Shown here piece after piece: positions 43,960 through 55,919 of a stretch of 64,000 nt of DNA (position 1 is the stretch's first letter; each line of letters starts with the position of its first letter). The stretch lies in the NCBI GenBank assembly GCA_011800155.1, contig CM022374.1:620001-684000 (forward strand), given 5' to 3'. This DNA comes from Flammulina velutipes (taxonomy: Eukaryota; Basidiomycota; Agaricomycetes; Agaricales; Physalacriaceae). The notes under the pieces are model-generated. The model worked only from the letters and a program-made list of their open reading frames with translations, was not told the origin of the DNA and searched no databases. The position numbers were made by a program, and so were the translations under genes.

Positions 43960-45850
43960 AACCATCCCGCAACGAAGAGTTCGAACTTCAGTAGACCGAC
44001 TCGTGCACCAAGGGATCCATAACCAAGGCCTAGGATAAAACAATGATTCCGCCGATAGTAGCCTTCTAGTTGTCACTGGAGAGACCGCGTCGCCAAAAGA
44101 AACGACACTAAGGACAGAGCTTGCCAAGCTCGAACCCACGAATTCCATAACCGATTTCTCGCTGTGCCCCAAAATGTGTTCCTGCGCCTATGGTAAAGAG
44201 CTCGCCACGCTCAAAGCCCCCAGATATATCCACGAACGAGACCCAGCACCGGGGGATTTACATGCAAAATCTGTCGCCAAAGATAGGAACCCCAACAAGA
44301 CAATCGCCATTGCCCACAATGGATGCCGAAAGGAATCGGAAAATCTGTCCCGGGCGAGTGTTCCCGGTTGACGAATAGTGATTCAACTTCAAGGATAGCA
44401 AAAGATATACAAGACTCACGGAATGAAGATTCAAGGCTTGGGGCTCCTCAATGACAGCGAAAGAGAACTCCAAGCCCGTGGAAGCCCTCACGCCAAACAT
44501 ATTCCTGCCCAAAAATATACCGAAACGCAGCATCAAAAGCAACGACGCGATAGGAAAGAGCTTGCCAGACTCGGGAGCCCCCAGATTCCAAAGCGCTCTC
44601 TCGCTCGATATCGAAATCGAGTTCACGGATACATGCACGAGCCAACGTTCACGAAGTCGTCACCTCCGAAAGTAGGAGTCCAAATAAGGTCCCTGAAAGC
44701 AAGGAAATCGAAAAATCTGTCGAAGGAGTACTCCCGATGTCCGGAAGGATAGTAATCAGCTCAAAGGATAGCGAAAAGGTATACATGACTCACGGGTAGG
44801 AAAGCGCGGCTTGAGGCCTCTTCAGTGACAGCTGAAGAGAACCTCAAGACGTTTAGAGCCAATCTCGATCATATAACAGCGCCAAAAGCAACGACGCGTA
44901 GAGTTTGCCAGACTCGGAGCCCCCAGATTTCAAACGGTTTCTTGCCTAATATCCAAAATCGAATCCCCGCCTTCAAGGGATACCATGCAACGGGACATGG
45001 AAAAGAGCTTGCCAGGCTCGGAGCCCACATATTCCAAACGCGCTGTCACAGGCCGCTCTACATCGCGCTCCTGCCCTCCAAAACATCCCATGCAACGGCA
45101 CATGGGCTCCTCGCCTGATCCCCCAGAGATAATTCATGAGCATGTCCCAGCACCAAGGGATGCATGCACGAGCCAACGTTCACGACGTCGTCACGTCGAA
45201 AGTAGGGGCCCAAAGAAGATATTGCCAGTGCCACGGTCCATGAATGCAAGGAAATCGAAGAATCTGTCGACCTAGGACTCCCGGTTTCCGGAAAGATAGT
45301 AATCAGCTCAAAGGATAGCAAAAAAAGGTATACAGGACTCACGGGTAGGAAAGCGCGGCTTGGGGCCTCTTCAGCCGTCGCCGAAGAGAACCTCAAGACG
45401 TTTAGAGCCCAAAAAATCTTGAACACATCCGTCCATCCCAATCACAGCGCCAAAAGCAACGACGCGTAGAGTTTGCCAGACTCTGAGTCCCCAGATTCCA
45501 AACGGTTTCTCATCCAGTATCCAAAATCGAATCCCTGCCTTCAAGGGATACCATGCAATGGGACATGGAAAAGAGCGTGCCAGACTCGGAGCCCCCAGAT
45601 ATAACCATGAACGTGCCCCCGCACCAAGGGATACACGCACCGCCATCCTCAAGTCGTCTCGCGCGAAGCTGCCAAAGGTAGGAACCCAAACGATTGCCAG
45701 TGCCATGAATGCCAAAAGGGGACTGCCCAACGAACCAGAACCTGAAAAACACCGTCAGAAAGAGGGGACGACAACATAAGACGCACCAAATTTGGGTCAG
45801 AGACAGAAAAGCAAGCCGTAATATTGTTCCATCCAGAAAAAGAGAAGCTA
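43960..45850 (-). repeat. Degenerate tandem array downstream of the 150-residue gene (left arm)
   Basis: Units of about 340-570 bp repeat the block GGGGGCTCCGAGTCTGGCAA ... CTCTAAACGTCTTGAGGTTC ... GAGGC-CC-AGCCGCG...CTACCCGTGAGTC...CTGATTACTATCCTTCCGG when read on the minus strand (for example ending near 45470, 44904 and 44563). It mirrors 59900-61450. Frames through it change from unit to unit, so no protein is called. Each unit carries a GTGAGT that looks like a donor site. Confidence 0.7.
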
Positions 45851-46303
45851 TTAAATCTCGTCAACAAACTTCCTGAAGCGAGAAACGTACACGGAGAAGG
45901 CACTGCGCACAACTGGCACGGCAGTCGTCATCTCCCCGATATCCTCCAAAAACAGCAGGGTATCCCAGTCGGAGGAGGTCGCTAGATTCTCAGGCCTCTT
46001 ACCCTCCAGGCAGTCGAGAGCAATCGCTGTCTGCCTCTGCGCCCGCGCAAGAGAAACAGGGGTTAGTACTTGCTCGACTGCCTCACCTTTTAGTGCTGCT
46101 TCCTGGGCCGCGTATCGTCCAACGAACACTGGAGCGATGACGAGCGAAGGACAACGAGCTTTTGCCGTAACGTTAACGTCGACGGGTGATTTTGTGGATG
46201 GCTCCTTTTGGCGAATGTTCTGAACCTTGGGTCCGCGCTGAGTGGCCTTGCAGCGAACGAAAGTCGGAAGAGACGCTTGGTTGGAGCTGGTGGAAGGAAA
46301 CAT
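45851..46303 (-). CDS. Orphan 150-residue protein, copy 1
   Basis: A single-exon ORF begins MFPSTSSNQASLPTFVR at 46303 (ATG in context AAAAATG) and ends RFRKFVDEI. No known domain is recognised. The N-terminal half is basic and Ser/Thr/Pro-rich. The C-terminal half (EQVLTPVSLARAQRQTAIA, CLEGKRPENLATSSDWDTLL, FLEDIGEMT) looks alpha-helical and acidic. The second copy at 59222-59674 is identical over the last 77 residues and differs at about a dozen positions before that. The start is chosen because it is shared by both copies and follows a TATA box by about 70 bp. Confidence 0.65.
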   Translation of the reverse strand: MFPSTSSNQASLPTFVRCKATQRGPKVQNIRQKEPSTKSPVDVNVTAKARCPSLVIAPVFVGRYAAQEAALKGEAVEQVLTPVSLARAQRQTAIALDCLEGKRPENLATSSDWDTLLFLEDIGEMTTAVPVVRSAFSVYVSRFRKFVDEI

Positions 46304-46374
46304 TTTTAGTAGTGTGAAGTTAGAGTGTAGGTATGATGGTGGGAAGGGAAGGGAAGGAAATCGGAGGCAGCTGG

Positions 46375-46383
46375 CTTTATAAA
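46375..46383 (-). promoter_or_regulatory. TATA box of orphan gene copy 1
   Basis: TTTATAAAG on the minus strand, about 72 bp upstream of the ATG; the same element and flanks precede copy 2. Confidence 0.6.
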
Positions 46384-46946
46384 CGATCGACACCGCCACA
46401 CTCGATTTGGCTCCGTAAAATCTAAAGATAGATCGCCATTGGCTAGTGATTTTCTGACAACTGCATAGAAACGCTTCCATCCTCTCGAGCGTTGAACGCT
46501 AGCTCGGCTTGTTGATTCCAGAAGACGACAGTTGAAGTCAGTTGCAGAGCAGTGAGCCAATAGCGGAGGCAAGGATGCCCCGGAGCGAGGGATTTTGTAG
46601 AAACGTCCATTCATTTCTATCAACAGAGGTGAGTACACATAGTTCTGCGCACAGTCAGCTCGGCTTGGACTACGATATGTATTCAAGAACTTACTTGAAA
46701 AGCAAAGGATGGTGACGGCAGAAAGGCAAGACGTCATGCCGGCCGGTGGGCCTCCTGCCATCACTCAACGCTCTTTTGTCGAGTTGAAACTCGTACTACA
46801 TCCAATTGCTCGTTTGCTAGTGGCATTATATAGCATTTTAGTGATGTGTCGTTCTCATGTAGCCTCATCCCGCGAGATACGAGCCGCTTTCAAGAAATTC
46901 TCTGCCTTCTCCCAAACATCATCCTTCTCCTTCTCCAATGCCATCT

Positions 46947-49900
46947 TCAAAAACTATCGCACTCCCAAACCATAATCGTACCATCTCTATCAGCTGAAGC
47001 GATGCGCTTCGCGTCGGGAGAGAACGCCACAGATGTTACTCCTGCTGAGTGCCCTTCAAGATCCTTCCGCCATCGGTACGTCTTGGCATCCCAGACCTTG
47101 ACAGTCTTGTCGTCAGATCCCGAGACGATAAATTGTCTGCCGGCGGAATTCATGGCAAAGCAGACCGACCAAACTGTATCAGTGTGCCCTTCAAGAACCG
47201 CCACCTGCTTAGGCTCCTTGGAATCGACATCCCAGATTCGTATGATTGGATCGGAAGAGCCCGCAATGCGATTTCCATCCGCTGCAACGCAGACTACGTA
47301 TGTGTCGATGTCGGACGTGATGAGTTCTGTCTCTCCGGTATTCACCTCTACGACCTTGATGCCCTGTGATAAGGCTGATAGTACGACTTTGGTTCCGTCA
47401 GATGAGAACACAACTGATTGAGAAGGTGCTTCGAACTTCTTCACTACGGTGCCGTCCGCCCGCTTCCATAAGCGAACACTCCCATCGTCGGATGCTGAGA
47501 CGATGTTTTCCCCGAAGAGACCAACAGACAGCACGGCACCATCATTGTCGTCGAATGTCACCATCGGCGCACCATTTTCCTTCGCTTCCCGTACTTGGAG
47601 GTTATTTCCAGCATCAGGATGGTATCCTCCAACAACACAGAACTCTGAGTTGCCTGGAGACGCAGCAAGAGACATAATCCACTCCATCCCAGTTTCAATT
47701 TGACCTTGCGCCTCTTCTGTTTCCGCGTCCCAAATTCGCATTGTCCCACCTTCACCACCAGAGAGCAGACGTTTTCCATCCCCAGAAAATATGACACAGT
47801 ATAAAGCGCCGGCGTCCGTGGTGATGATTGGCACAGTAAATTTGCGCAAAAAGGTGTTGGCTAGAAGCAGATCAGAGTTGCTAATAGCACGATCGTTGGA
47901 ATCGGCATTGACATCGGGATCGTTGGCAGGGGGGCGTAACATATGCGAGATGAAGTCGGAGTCCTCGTAGCGTCTCCACTGTACACGCTGAACCGGCGTG
48001 TTACCGATATTCCGAATGACAGTGTCGAGAAATTTGGAATCAAGCTTGAGCTCGAGGAAATTAGTCGCCTTGAGCATGTCGATGAAAACATTGAATAATG
48101 TGCCCTTAACGTCCACTAGTTTCGCGCCAATTGTTAGTACTGTATATCAGGAGGCAGCACAGGATAGAACACACCTAGATCTAATTGCCAGTCTACGCCT
48201 TCCTCCTCCATGGGTCCTTGCACTGGAACTCCCTTCATCGGCACTAGTTGACTCTGGGCGCCATCACGTCGCGCTAACGCTGCCTGCATGACTAGTATAC
48301 GGACACGCTCGTAGTCATTCAGCTCGAGGTGCTGGCAGAAGTCGTCTGCAGTCGTAAGACAATCCAGGATTTTACTCCTAAGGTCATCGTCCGTGCCCAG
48401 CATGGACACTTCGGCCTTGGGAGAATATCCGTTCTTTGTCTGAAGGACGGACACGTGGATTTTCTGACCTACACAGACTTTACGACCGCGTCCGTTGTGA
48501 AGGCTAGTTTGAAATGTCAGTGAGTCTGCTGCGTGTAGAGAATGAAGAAGCTAGTATCACCGTCGCGTAGTGGAGTTTGGGTCGTCGTAGGTAAGCTGTT
48601 TGACTGGTAACTTCTCTAGGATCCACCATAGGCGAGTCATCGACTCGACAACCTCTATCTCCTCTATCGCCAGAAAATCGTTTGTGAAACCCTTGATACG
48701 CAAACCGGCATCCTTCGCCTCGGAAGCCATCCATCTCAAGGGTGGCACGCTTCGTAGCATGTGTGGATTTTCGACGTTACCGCCACCGCTAAGGGGACGA
48801 TTTAGGACCTACAAACTGGAAGGCAGAGATGGACAAACATGTCTGAGTGCGTCCCTGCAAACCACACCTCTTTTACTTGAGGTGGTCCCTTCCGTTTCGT
48901 TTTTGCGTCCGTACTGGGATTGGGATCGTCTGAGATACCTCCGAATGCGTACTCGGGTAAGAATTTAACACGTCTCTCGTCAAGTGCTAGAGAGTGGCGA
49001 AAATAGCAGACGTGCTTCATTCCCTCGGTTGTCCCAGGAAGCAGACCTGGAGTGCGAACGATTCCAATGGATGAAACAGTGTCCCTATGTGGGTGTGAAT
49101 TAGAAAACATTCAATGAGCCGTAGTATAGCAATACCATGCACCAACAAAATGCACTTTGGCGTCCTTATGACAAAATGTCGCTTTGAAGTTCTCCCATAC
49201 CGTTGGTTCCTTCGGTGTATTGCTCTCGGTTGCTGTACCGCCACCTGACTTGGAGTTCGAAGGACCGGAGTGACGTTCGGCTTTCTCTTTCTTACTTCTG
49301 TGCCGATACAAGTCATATGCGCTGAAGAACATATGAGAGAGATCAACAAAGTCATGCGCCACACCTACAAAGGAATCTGCATCTCGTTTCCTTTGTGTAA
49401 AAGGCCGACCTAGACCATATTGACCTACTGAACAAATGAGTATGAGCCTGGGGAACTTACTCGATCGATCATCGCTGAAACTACACGCGCTTGATATGCA
49501 CCACGAGAGAATCCTTTCCGTGTATAGGAGCTAAGTATGACTAGAAGCGAAGAAAATATGATGCGTACCGAAGATGAAAATGCGGTCTCCGGGGCGGTAA
49601 TTGTCCGATAGCCAGCGATACGCGCCACATACAATACGTTCGGGGTTCCTGGGAATAATATCAAAGGATCAAGTATTAAGTGAGATATCAACCGTACCAT
49701 GCAACCGCCATATCCCACATGCTCCAAAGGCGTTGCTTGTAGTACTCGAATACGTGCGAAGGTTTAGCAAAAGTCCCGATTCCGCTGTTATACCAAGTCT
49801 GCTGTTTATCATCTTTCAGGAGCAGGCTATAAAGCTCAACCACGTTTGAATTCTATATGAGGGTCAGCCATGCGAGATAGAGATGACAAATGAGCCATTT

Positions 49901-50281
49901 ACCTTTCTTCCAAATTGGTTGCCTGTTCCATCGATACAGACGACAAGGTTCCTCCCTCCCTTCTTGCAGCCACAGGGCAGAGTGGTATCTTTCTGCGCAT
50001 TCTCGACCCCACCACGGGATTTCGCGGTTTCTGCACAGCACCTGAGTGACTCTCTTCCACGTCTAACGACGGAACGTACCAAGAAGTATTCCTCCAATTC
50101 CCGCTGTATTCTCTTCACTGGCAGCTGGTAGAATGGTTGGAGATATGGGCATTGAAGCAGTTAGAATGTGAGACGTACTTGATCTAATGTCGTCGTCCGT
50201 ATCTTCAGGTAAGGGTATCTGGTCAGGACTTTTTTTCGCACCCTCCGAATGATTGGTCGGGAGCGATTTGTCGAGGTTCAT
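46947..50281 (-). CDS. Tle1-like (DUF2235) hydrolase fused to a WD40 propeller
   Basis: About ten short introns are inferred (for example 50079-50031, and GTAGGTGTGG...TTCTTCAG ahead of the AYDLYRHR block). Hydrolase part: RNLVVCIDGTGNQFG, NSNVVELYSLLLKDD, FGFSRGAYQARVVSAMI with a G-x-S-x-G nucleophile motif, GLLHKGNEMQIPFAYDLY, KVHFVGAW then DTVSSIG, RHSLALDERRVKFLPE and VKEVWFAGTHSDIGGG. These match the T6SS phospholipase Tle1-like family in fungi. After a linker, seven WD40 repeats span 47800-46947 (SGGEGGTMRIWDAE through ADRDGTIMVWECDSF), enough for one propeller. The start at 50281 (MNLDKSLPTNH) is uncertain; ATGs at 50326 and 50398 are in frame. The substrate is unknown. Confidence 0.82.
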
Positions 50282-50398
50282 GAGGAATGGTCGTAGTAGA
50301 TGGATGGGAATGAAGGTTTCCACCATCCGGCTTATAACTATTTGACTTTGGCAGTGCCCGTGACGTGGATGAGGCGCTTGTTTGTAGAACAGGACCAC

Positions 50399-52190
50399 TT
50401 TGACCTAAATGAAGTCAGGATAAAAGTCCGAAGTCGTAGTAATTGAATTGTCTAAGCGGGAAACCATCAACAGCCATATGCCAGTGCACATAATACCTGT
50501 CAAACTTCGAAATTCGAACGACGAGATAGACGCCCTGTTTGGATGGCAGAGAAGATGAATTCAAACAGTGATAGAAACATCCGCAGACCACGTCAATAGC
50601 TCTCGAGTTGTCCACGGTGGGGTAATACGACGCTACCGGGGCAAGGAACAGGACATTTACATGCTCGAGGGAAAATCCGGACAGATCGCTAATGGTTCTT
50701 AGTGAGTAATTTTAACATACGGCGATAACAAAAAGCCGAAGTACCATGTTAAAGTCGAAAGACAGCCTATCCCAATTTTGGAACGACGTTAGAATGATAT
50801 ATGAGTCTATGCGCACCAGAATAGAGGATGTTCCATTTATCTGGCAAGGTGATGGAACGCCTTGATGACACCGCCTCTTCGTAATCAAGGCGGCGCCTAT
50901 GGCGGAGTTGGCTCGGTGCGTGGTATATGAACAGGCCGGAATATACAGCAGTACCGACGAACATGGAGGGAGCCTACACCACAACTCTCGTCACGGCTAT
51001 AGAACTAACGACGACGCTCTCGGTTGAGGTATGGCTGACAGTACGTCGAGTGCATCCGTCGTACTTCGTAGAACTGTAGAGACTGACGCTGATCAGCAGA
51101 TGATGGAACGGAAGGAGGAGAAGTATTCATACTTACTTTACAGGCGATATCTTGTAGCGCAGGATGGCTTTGGCTGTAGAAAGATGAGATGTGCGTCTAA
51201 TAAAAGGACACGTACATTATTCGGCGCTCCAAGGACTTTTTTGAGAGAATTCTTCCATATAATGATAGAGCCATTCTAGGATGATCCGGTGTACACTTGT
51301 GGCGTCCTCACTACGATACTCCAAGTCATGATGTCCCCGATAATGAATTTGTGCTCCTGTGCTCGACGACAGGATTCCATGAGTGCTATGAGCCTGACCC
51401 GTCCATCCTGTTTCGCGACGATATCTCTCAAAGCGAATTGGAAGAATCCTCAGGCCTCATGTATCGAAGGCTACAGGGAGCGCACGTACGATACAAGAAT
51501 CGTCGTCAAAGTTGACCGTACCGATCTCCTCGAACGTTTTTGGAAAACGATGTCGCAGAATTTGTTGCCCAGATTACCGCGTTTTTGCTGTTGAAGAATG
51601 TCAGCGGCACTGTTATCTGGAAGTGAGTGTTCATGTGTACCTCTTCCAGGAGACATTGTTGCCCAGCGATAGTCATGTTGTAATAGTTTGGGAAATGCGG
51701 ACACCAATGACCCGACGGTCGCGCGTGAGTACTAGAAGCATGTTCGTGGAATTGGTAGCCAAGACAAGGTAATACTGAAGAGTAGCTGAAGGACGGTAGG
51801 ACAGAGGAGGACGGTCGCCAGTGCGAAACCAGACTTCAAGCCGGCTGTCGATTATCTGCCCATCTTGCGATTTGGACTATTCATCCAGAGTATCTGGCAT
51901 CGCCAACGACCACATCCCACCATAACAATAGGAGGCAAGTGGGAAAGTGTTCACTTGGGTCCAACGTGTCGAACGCGAGTTTGACTGAAGGCCTTGTCCT
52001 ATAAGTATCCGGGAAGACATAGATGAATACAATGAGGCGTAGTAAACACAAAGCAGCGTATTGGAAGCTGTCGTTGTAGGCCTTCTTATCCTTCGTTCTT
52101 TTAGCAAAGTTGTCCATTAGGAGTGATCGCGATGGTGAGAGTGCAAGCCGCCACTTGCATCACAAGTCACGCTCTTACTACCACCTTCAA
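50399..52190. other. Gene-poor stretch with broken minus-strand ORFs
   Basis: Minus-strand frames at 52117-51881 (MDNFAKRTKDKKAYNDSF..., LLLLWWDVVVGD), about 51860-51690 (QIIDSRLEVWFRTGDRPPLS, LVLTRDRRVIGVRISQ) and 50984-50415 (VDNSRAIDVVCGCFYHC) have protein-like composition. They may be exons of one intron-rich or decayed gene. I do not recognise the family, and I could not splice them into one frame. Confidence 0.35.
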
Positions 52191-52192
52191 TT

Positions 52193-54056
52193 ATGAGGCT
52201 TGGACGCCTCCCATCTTCACTGCGAGTACTCCTCACGTCGCTGGCGATAACATGTGGCGCCGTTCCAGTCAGCACAGAACAAGTCCTGACACCTGAGAAT
52301 TTCCAAACATCCATCGCGCACGGCGTCTGGTTCATTGAACACTATTCACCCTACTGCGGGCACTGCAGACAATTCGCACCGACCTGGGACGAACTTGTCA
52401 AGATTGGCGAAGCAGACGTACCCACTATCAACCTCGCCCAAGTCAACTGCGCTGTTCATGGAGGTACGTGGTCCCCTACCCTCAGTCCGACCACATTAGT
52501 AATGCGTCCTAGACCTTTGCACAGCGAACGGTATCAAGGGATACCCAACTCTGAGTATCTACAAGGATGGCAGTTTCGTCGAAACGTTCAAAGGCAGCAG
52601 AGATCTCGACAAACTGGTCCCATACATCAAGCTCCATGCGCCTTCACCAGCAGCGCCTCCCCCTCCCCCTCCTTCACCACCATCTTCCGAGGTACAAATA
52701 TCCACCAATATACTCAACCCCAATGGCCTCGTTACCGTCCTTGATGAAAAGACTTTCACGTCTACTGTCTCAGAAGGTCCTACCTTTGTCAAGTTCTACG
52801 CACCCTGGTAAGCCTCTCCTTCATCCGCGTCACTTTTGTTAATTTGGAATAGGTGCGGACACTGCAAGAAACTCGCCCCAACATGGGTCAAAATAGCCAA
52901 ACTCTTCCAGGGCAAACTCACAATTGCGGAGGTTGACTGTGACGCCAACAAGTCGCTCTGCGCGGCCCAAGGCATCGAAGGCTACCCAACCCTGGCATAT
53001 TACTCCGCTGGAGGAGTCAAGACCGAATACAACGGAGGAAGGAAACTGGAGCAACTCGCAGCTTTCGCTGAAAAAGCCAACGCTCCCCCAGCAAAGGCTG
53101 TCGGCGCCCAAGATTTGGATACATACATCCAGGAAAACGACATCGCCTACGTTCTTCTCCACTCTTCAGCGGATACCCTCGCATCGTTCAATCCCCTCTT
53201 CTCCGCTCTTTTAGGCTCTCCAGCCGTTTACACAGTAGCTGATGCCCCCGAAGCGGTGCTGTCGCGGTACGGCGTCACCGGCAGCTGGGCCCTCCTCGCG
53301 TTCAAGGACCACGATTCGACTACCCCCACTTCGATCATGACTTCGAAAACGCCTGCCGTCGACAAAGATGAGACGTTACTTTGGCTCCTCGGCAATCGCT
53401 TGCCACCCACCATCGAGCTCACTCAGGATACATTCCAGAGTGTCATGAAGTCTCCTGCGAAGCCTTTGGTTGTCCTCGCAGCTGTTACAGACGACAACAA
53501 AGAAGCTCTGAAGAAGAGGTTTGAAATGCTTTCAACTGCGTGGAGAAAGGCGGGTAAGCATGACAGGGAGGTTGTCTTTGCTTGGATGGATTTGGAAAGG
53601 TGGAAGGATTGGATGAAGAGCATGTATGGGGTGACGAAGAAAGGCAAAGCTCTCAAGGACGTCACGGCCGTCGTGGTTGATCATCAGGAGCTGGTATACT
53701 GGAACATTGACGGAGCGGGAAATGCGATAGACGTCCTTGACGAGAAGAGTGTGTTCTCGGCGGTTGAGGGTGCAATCAAGGGGAGCATCTCATACAACCA
53801 CTCAGAGAACATCATGGAGCGTATCGCAAGGGTCAGTCTTTTCTTAGGCTTACGACGCCGTTTACTAACTTATCTTGCACAGTTTATCAACTCGAAGGTG
53901 TCAGGATTTGAAAGCTACATCGTCGCGCATCCCATACAAACGGTGTTCGGGTTCTTAACTCTCCTCGGTGTTATCGTTTTGGCAATGCGCCGCTGGGTTC
54001 TCAGTGACCTGCCGGACGAAAAGTACTACCGCGATAAAGGTGGACGTTTGGACTAA
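52193..54056 (+). CDS. Transmembrane protein disulfide isomerase
   Basis: Exons 52193-52463, 52525-52807, 52853-53831 and 53883-54056 give 568 residues. An N-terminal signal peptide (LRVLLTSLAITCGAVPVST) precedes two thioredoxin a-type domains, each with a CGHC active site (YSPYCGHCRQFAPTW near residue 53 and YAPWCGHCKKLAPTW near residue 184). Each has a downstream cis-Pro loop (GYPTLSIY, GYPTLAYY). A Pro-rich linker separates them. A redox-inactive C-terminal region follows, then a transmembrane helix (TVFGFLTLLGVIVLAM) and a short basic cytosolic tail. No KDEL/HDEL is present. It resembles fungal TMX3-like PDIs, which form disulfides in the ER lumen. The W of the second active site is split by intron 2. 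Confidence 0.92.
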
Positions 54057-54188
54057 TACTTGTATCATACGGTTTTTATCTATTAGAAGTTTGCACCTAT
54101 ATGGACCTATAATTATGTCAGCTTCCTCCAGTCACATTGTGACGGGTACGCGTACGCGTCATACTCTTGCTCTTGAACGACCGCGACC

Positions 54189-55650
54189 ATGCCTGTTGCA
54201 ACAACGACCGCGACGGTTATTCCTGGCGGCCTCAAAGCGTATTATCAGGCAAAGATAGAAACAGCGGAATTAACGATCAGCCAGAAGACTCAGAATTTAC
54301 GGCGTCTGGAAGCTCAGAGAAATGCTCTCAATGCTCGAGGTGCGTTGGCGGACACAAGTCGACCAACATAGATATTTACTGCTCTACAGTGCGACTGCTG
54401 AGGGAGGAGCTGCAGCTACTACACGAGCCTGGCAGCTACGTTGGTGAGGTTGTTAAAGTCATGGGCAAGAACAAGGTCCTTGTCAAGGTCCAGCCAGAGG
54501 GCAAATATAGTGCGTATCTCCCCCGCCTTCATGCCATCCGCTCACCTGCACCTCACAGTCGTCGATCTTGACCCCGACATCGATATTGGCACCTTGACAC
54601 CTACGCTTCGCGTCGCCCTCCGTTCCGATTCCTACACCATCCACAAGATTCTGCCCAACAAAGTCGACCCCCTCGTTTCCCTCATGATGGTCGAGAAAGT
54701 GCCCGATAGCACGTACGAGATGGTCGGCGGTCTCGACAAGCAGATCAAAGAAATCAAAGAAGTCATCGAGCTTCCTGTCAAACATCCTGAACTGTTCGAT
54801 GCTCTGGGTATCGCGCAGCCCAAGGGTGTTCTTCTCTACGGCCCCCCTGGAACAGGCAAGACGCTCCTGGCGCGTGCCGTCGCGCATCATACTGACTGCA
54901 AGTTCATCCGTGTCAGCGGAAGTGAATTGGTGCAAAAGTATATCGGAGAGGGAAGTAGGATGGTGCGAGAGTTGTTTGTGATGGCGCGGGAGCATGCGCC
55001 TAGTATCATCTTCATGGATGAAATTGATTCCATCGGAAGTTCGAGAGGAGACAGCGGAAGCGGTGGTGGCGACTCTGAGGTGCAGAGAACGATGTTGGAG
55101 CTGCTCAATCAGTTGGATGGATTTGAACCCTCCAAGAACATCAAAGTTATCATGGCTACCAATCGGATAGGTGTGTGATGTGTTTGTTTGTTCTCTTCGC
55201 GTGTGTCTGACGGTGTGTTTTAGATATTCTTGACTCTGCGCTGTTACGACCGGGGCGGATAGACCGTAAGATCGAGTTTCCTCCTCCAGGTCCCGAAGCG
55301 CGCGTTTCTATTCTCCGTATTCACTCGCGAAAGGTACGAGCTTTGTTCAATTGAGTGTTCTTTGTTCTCATTCCATTAGATGTCATTACAACGTGGTATC
55401 AACCTACGCGCGCTGGCAGATAAGATGGGACAATGCTCGGGTGCCGAGGTGCGGGGTATCTGCACGGAGGCGGGTATGTACGCGCTGCGTGAACGGAGAC
55501 AGCACGTCACCCAGGAGGATTTCGAGTTTGCAGTTGCCAAGGTTCGTGTTTTCTACTCATCATTTGTGCGAACGTTGGCTGACGGCTGTGCGATAGGTGT
55601 TGAAGAAGAACCAAGAGGGAAACACGTCGGTGAACAAGCTGTTCTCATAG
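54189..55650 (+). CDS. RPT6: 26S proteasome regulatory ATPase subunit Rpt6
   Basis: Exons 54189-54339, 54390-54509, 54559-55170, 55224-55333, 55380-55541 and 55597-55650 give 402 residues, the usual Rpt6 length. The order is an N-terminal coiled coil ([19 protein letters not shown]), an OB-fold ([30 protein letters not shown]), then the AAA module. The AAA module has Walker A GPPGTGKT, pore loop region [11 protein letters not shown], Walker B IIFMDEID, and arginine fingers in [12 protein letters not shown]. The C-terminus is NTSVNKLFS. It unfolds ubiquitylated substrates in the hexameric ring at the base of the 19S particle. All six exons join in frame with GT-AG introns of 46-55 nt. Confidence 0.96.
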
Positions 55651-55919
55651 TTGATGTATCTTTTGCAAGCTTCGTTTTGACGTCTGTCCTGGTGTGAGAA
55701 CGCGGCTGTGGCCTTGTCCAATTCGGTGCCGTTGTTCACAAAAAATAAGTGCGAGAATTACTATATTTGGATAGATGTAGCCGTAAAAGGCGTGTGAAAA
55801 AACGCGGCACAGCAATTTGACTCAAGTGGGCAAAGACAAGGCTTTATTAGTTGCGACCATCACCCTCGACAGCCAGCAGCCTCATTGACCCGTCCTCACT
55901 GTGTGGCACGACGAGCAAC

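Larger units (their letters stand above)
43960..46640 (-). repeat. Left arm of a 2.7 kb inverted duplication
   Basis: This locus (array, 150-residue gene, its TATA promoter and about 330 bp upstream) has an inverted counterpart at about 58870-61450. Identity is highest in the 3' half of the gene. The outer limits are approximate. Confidence 0.8.
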
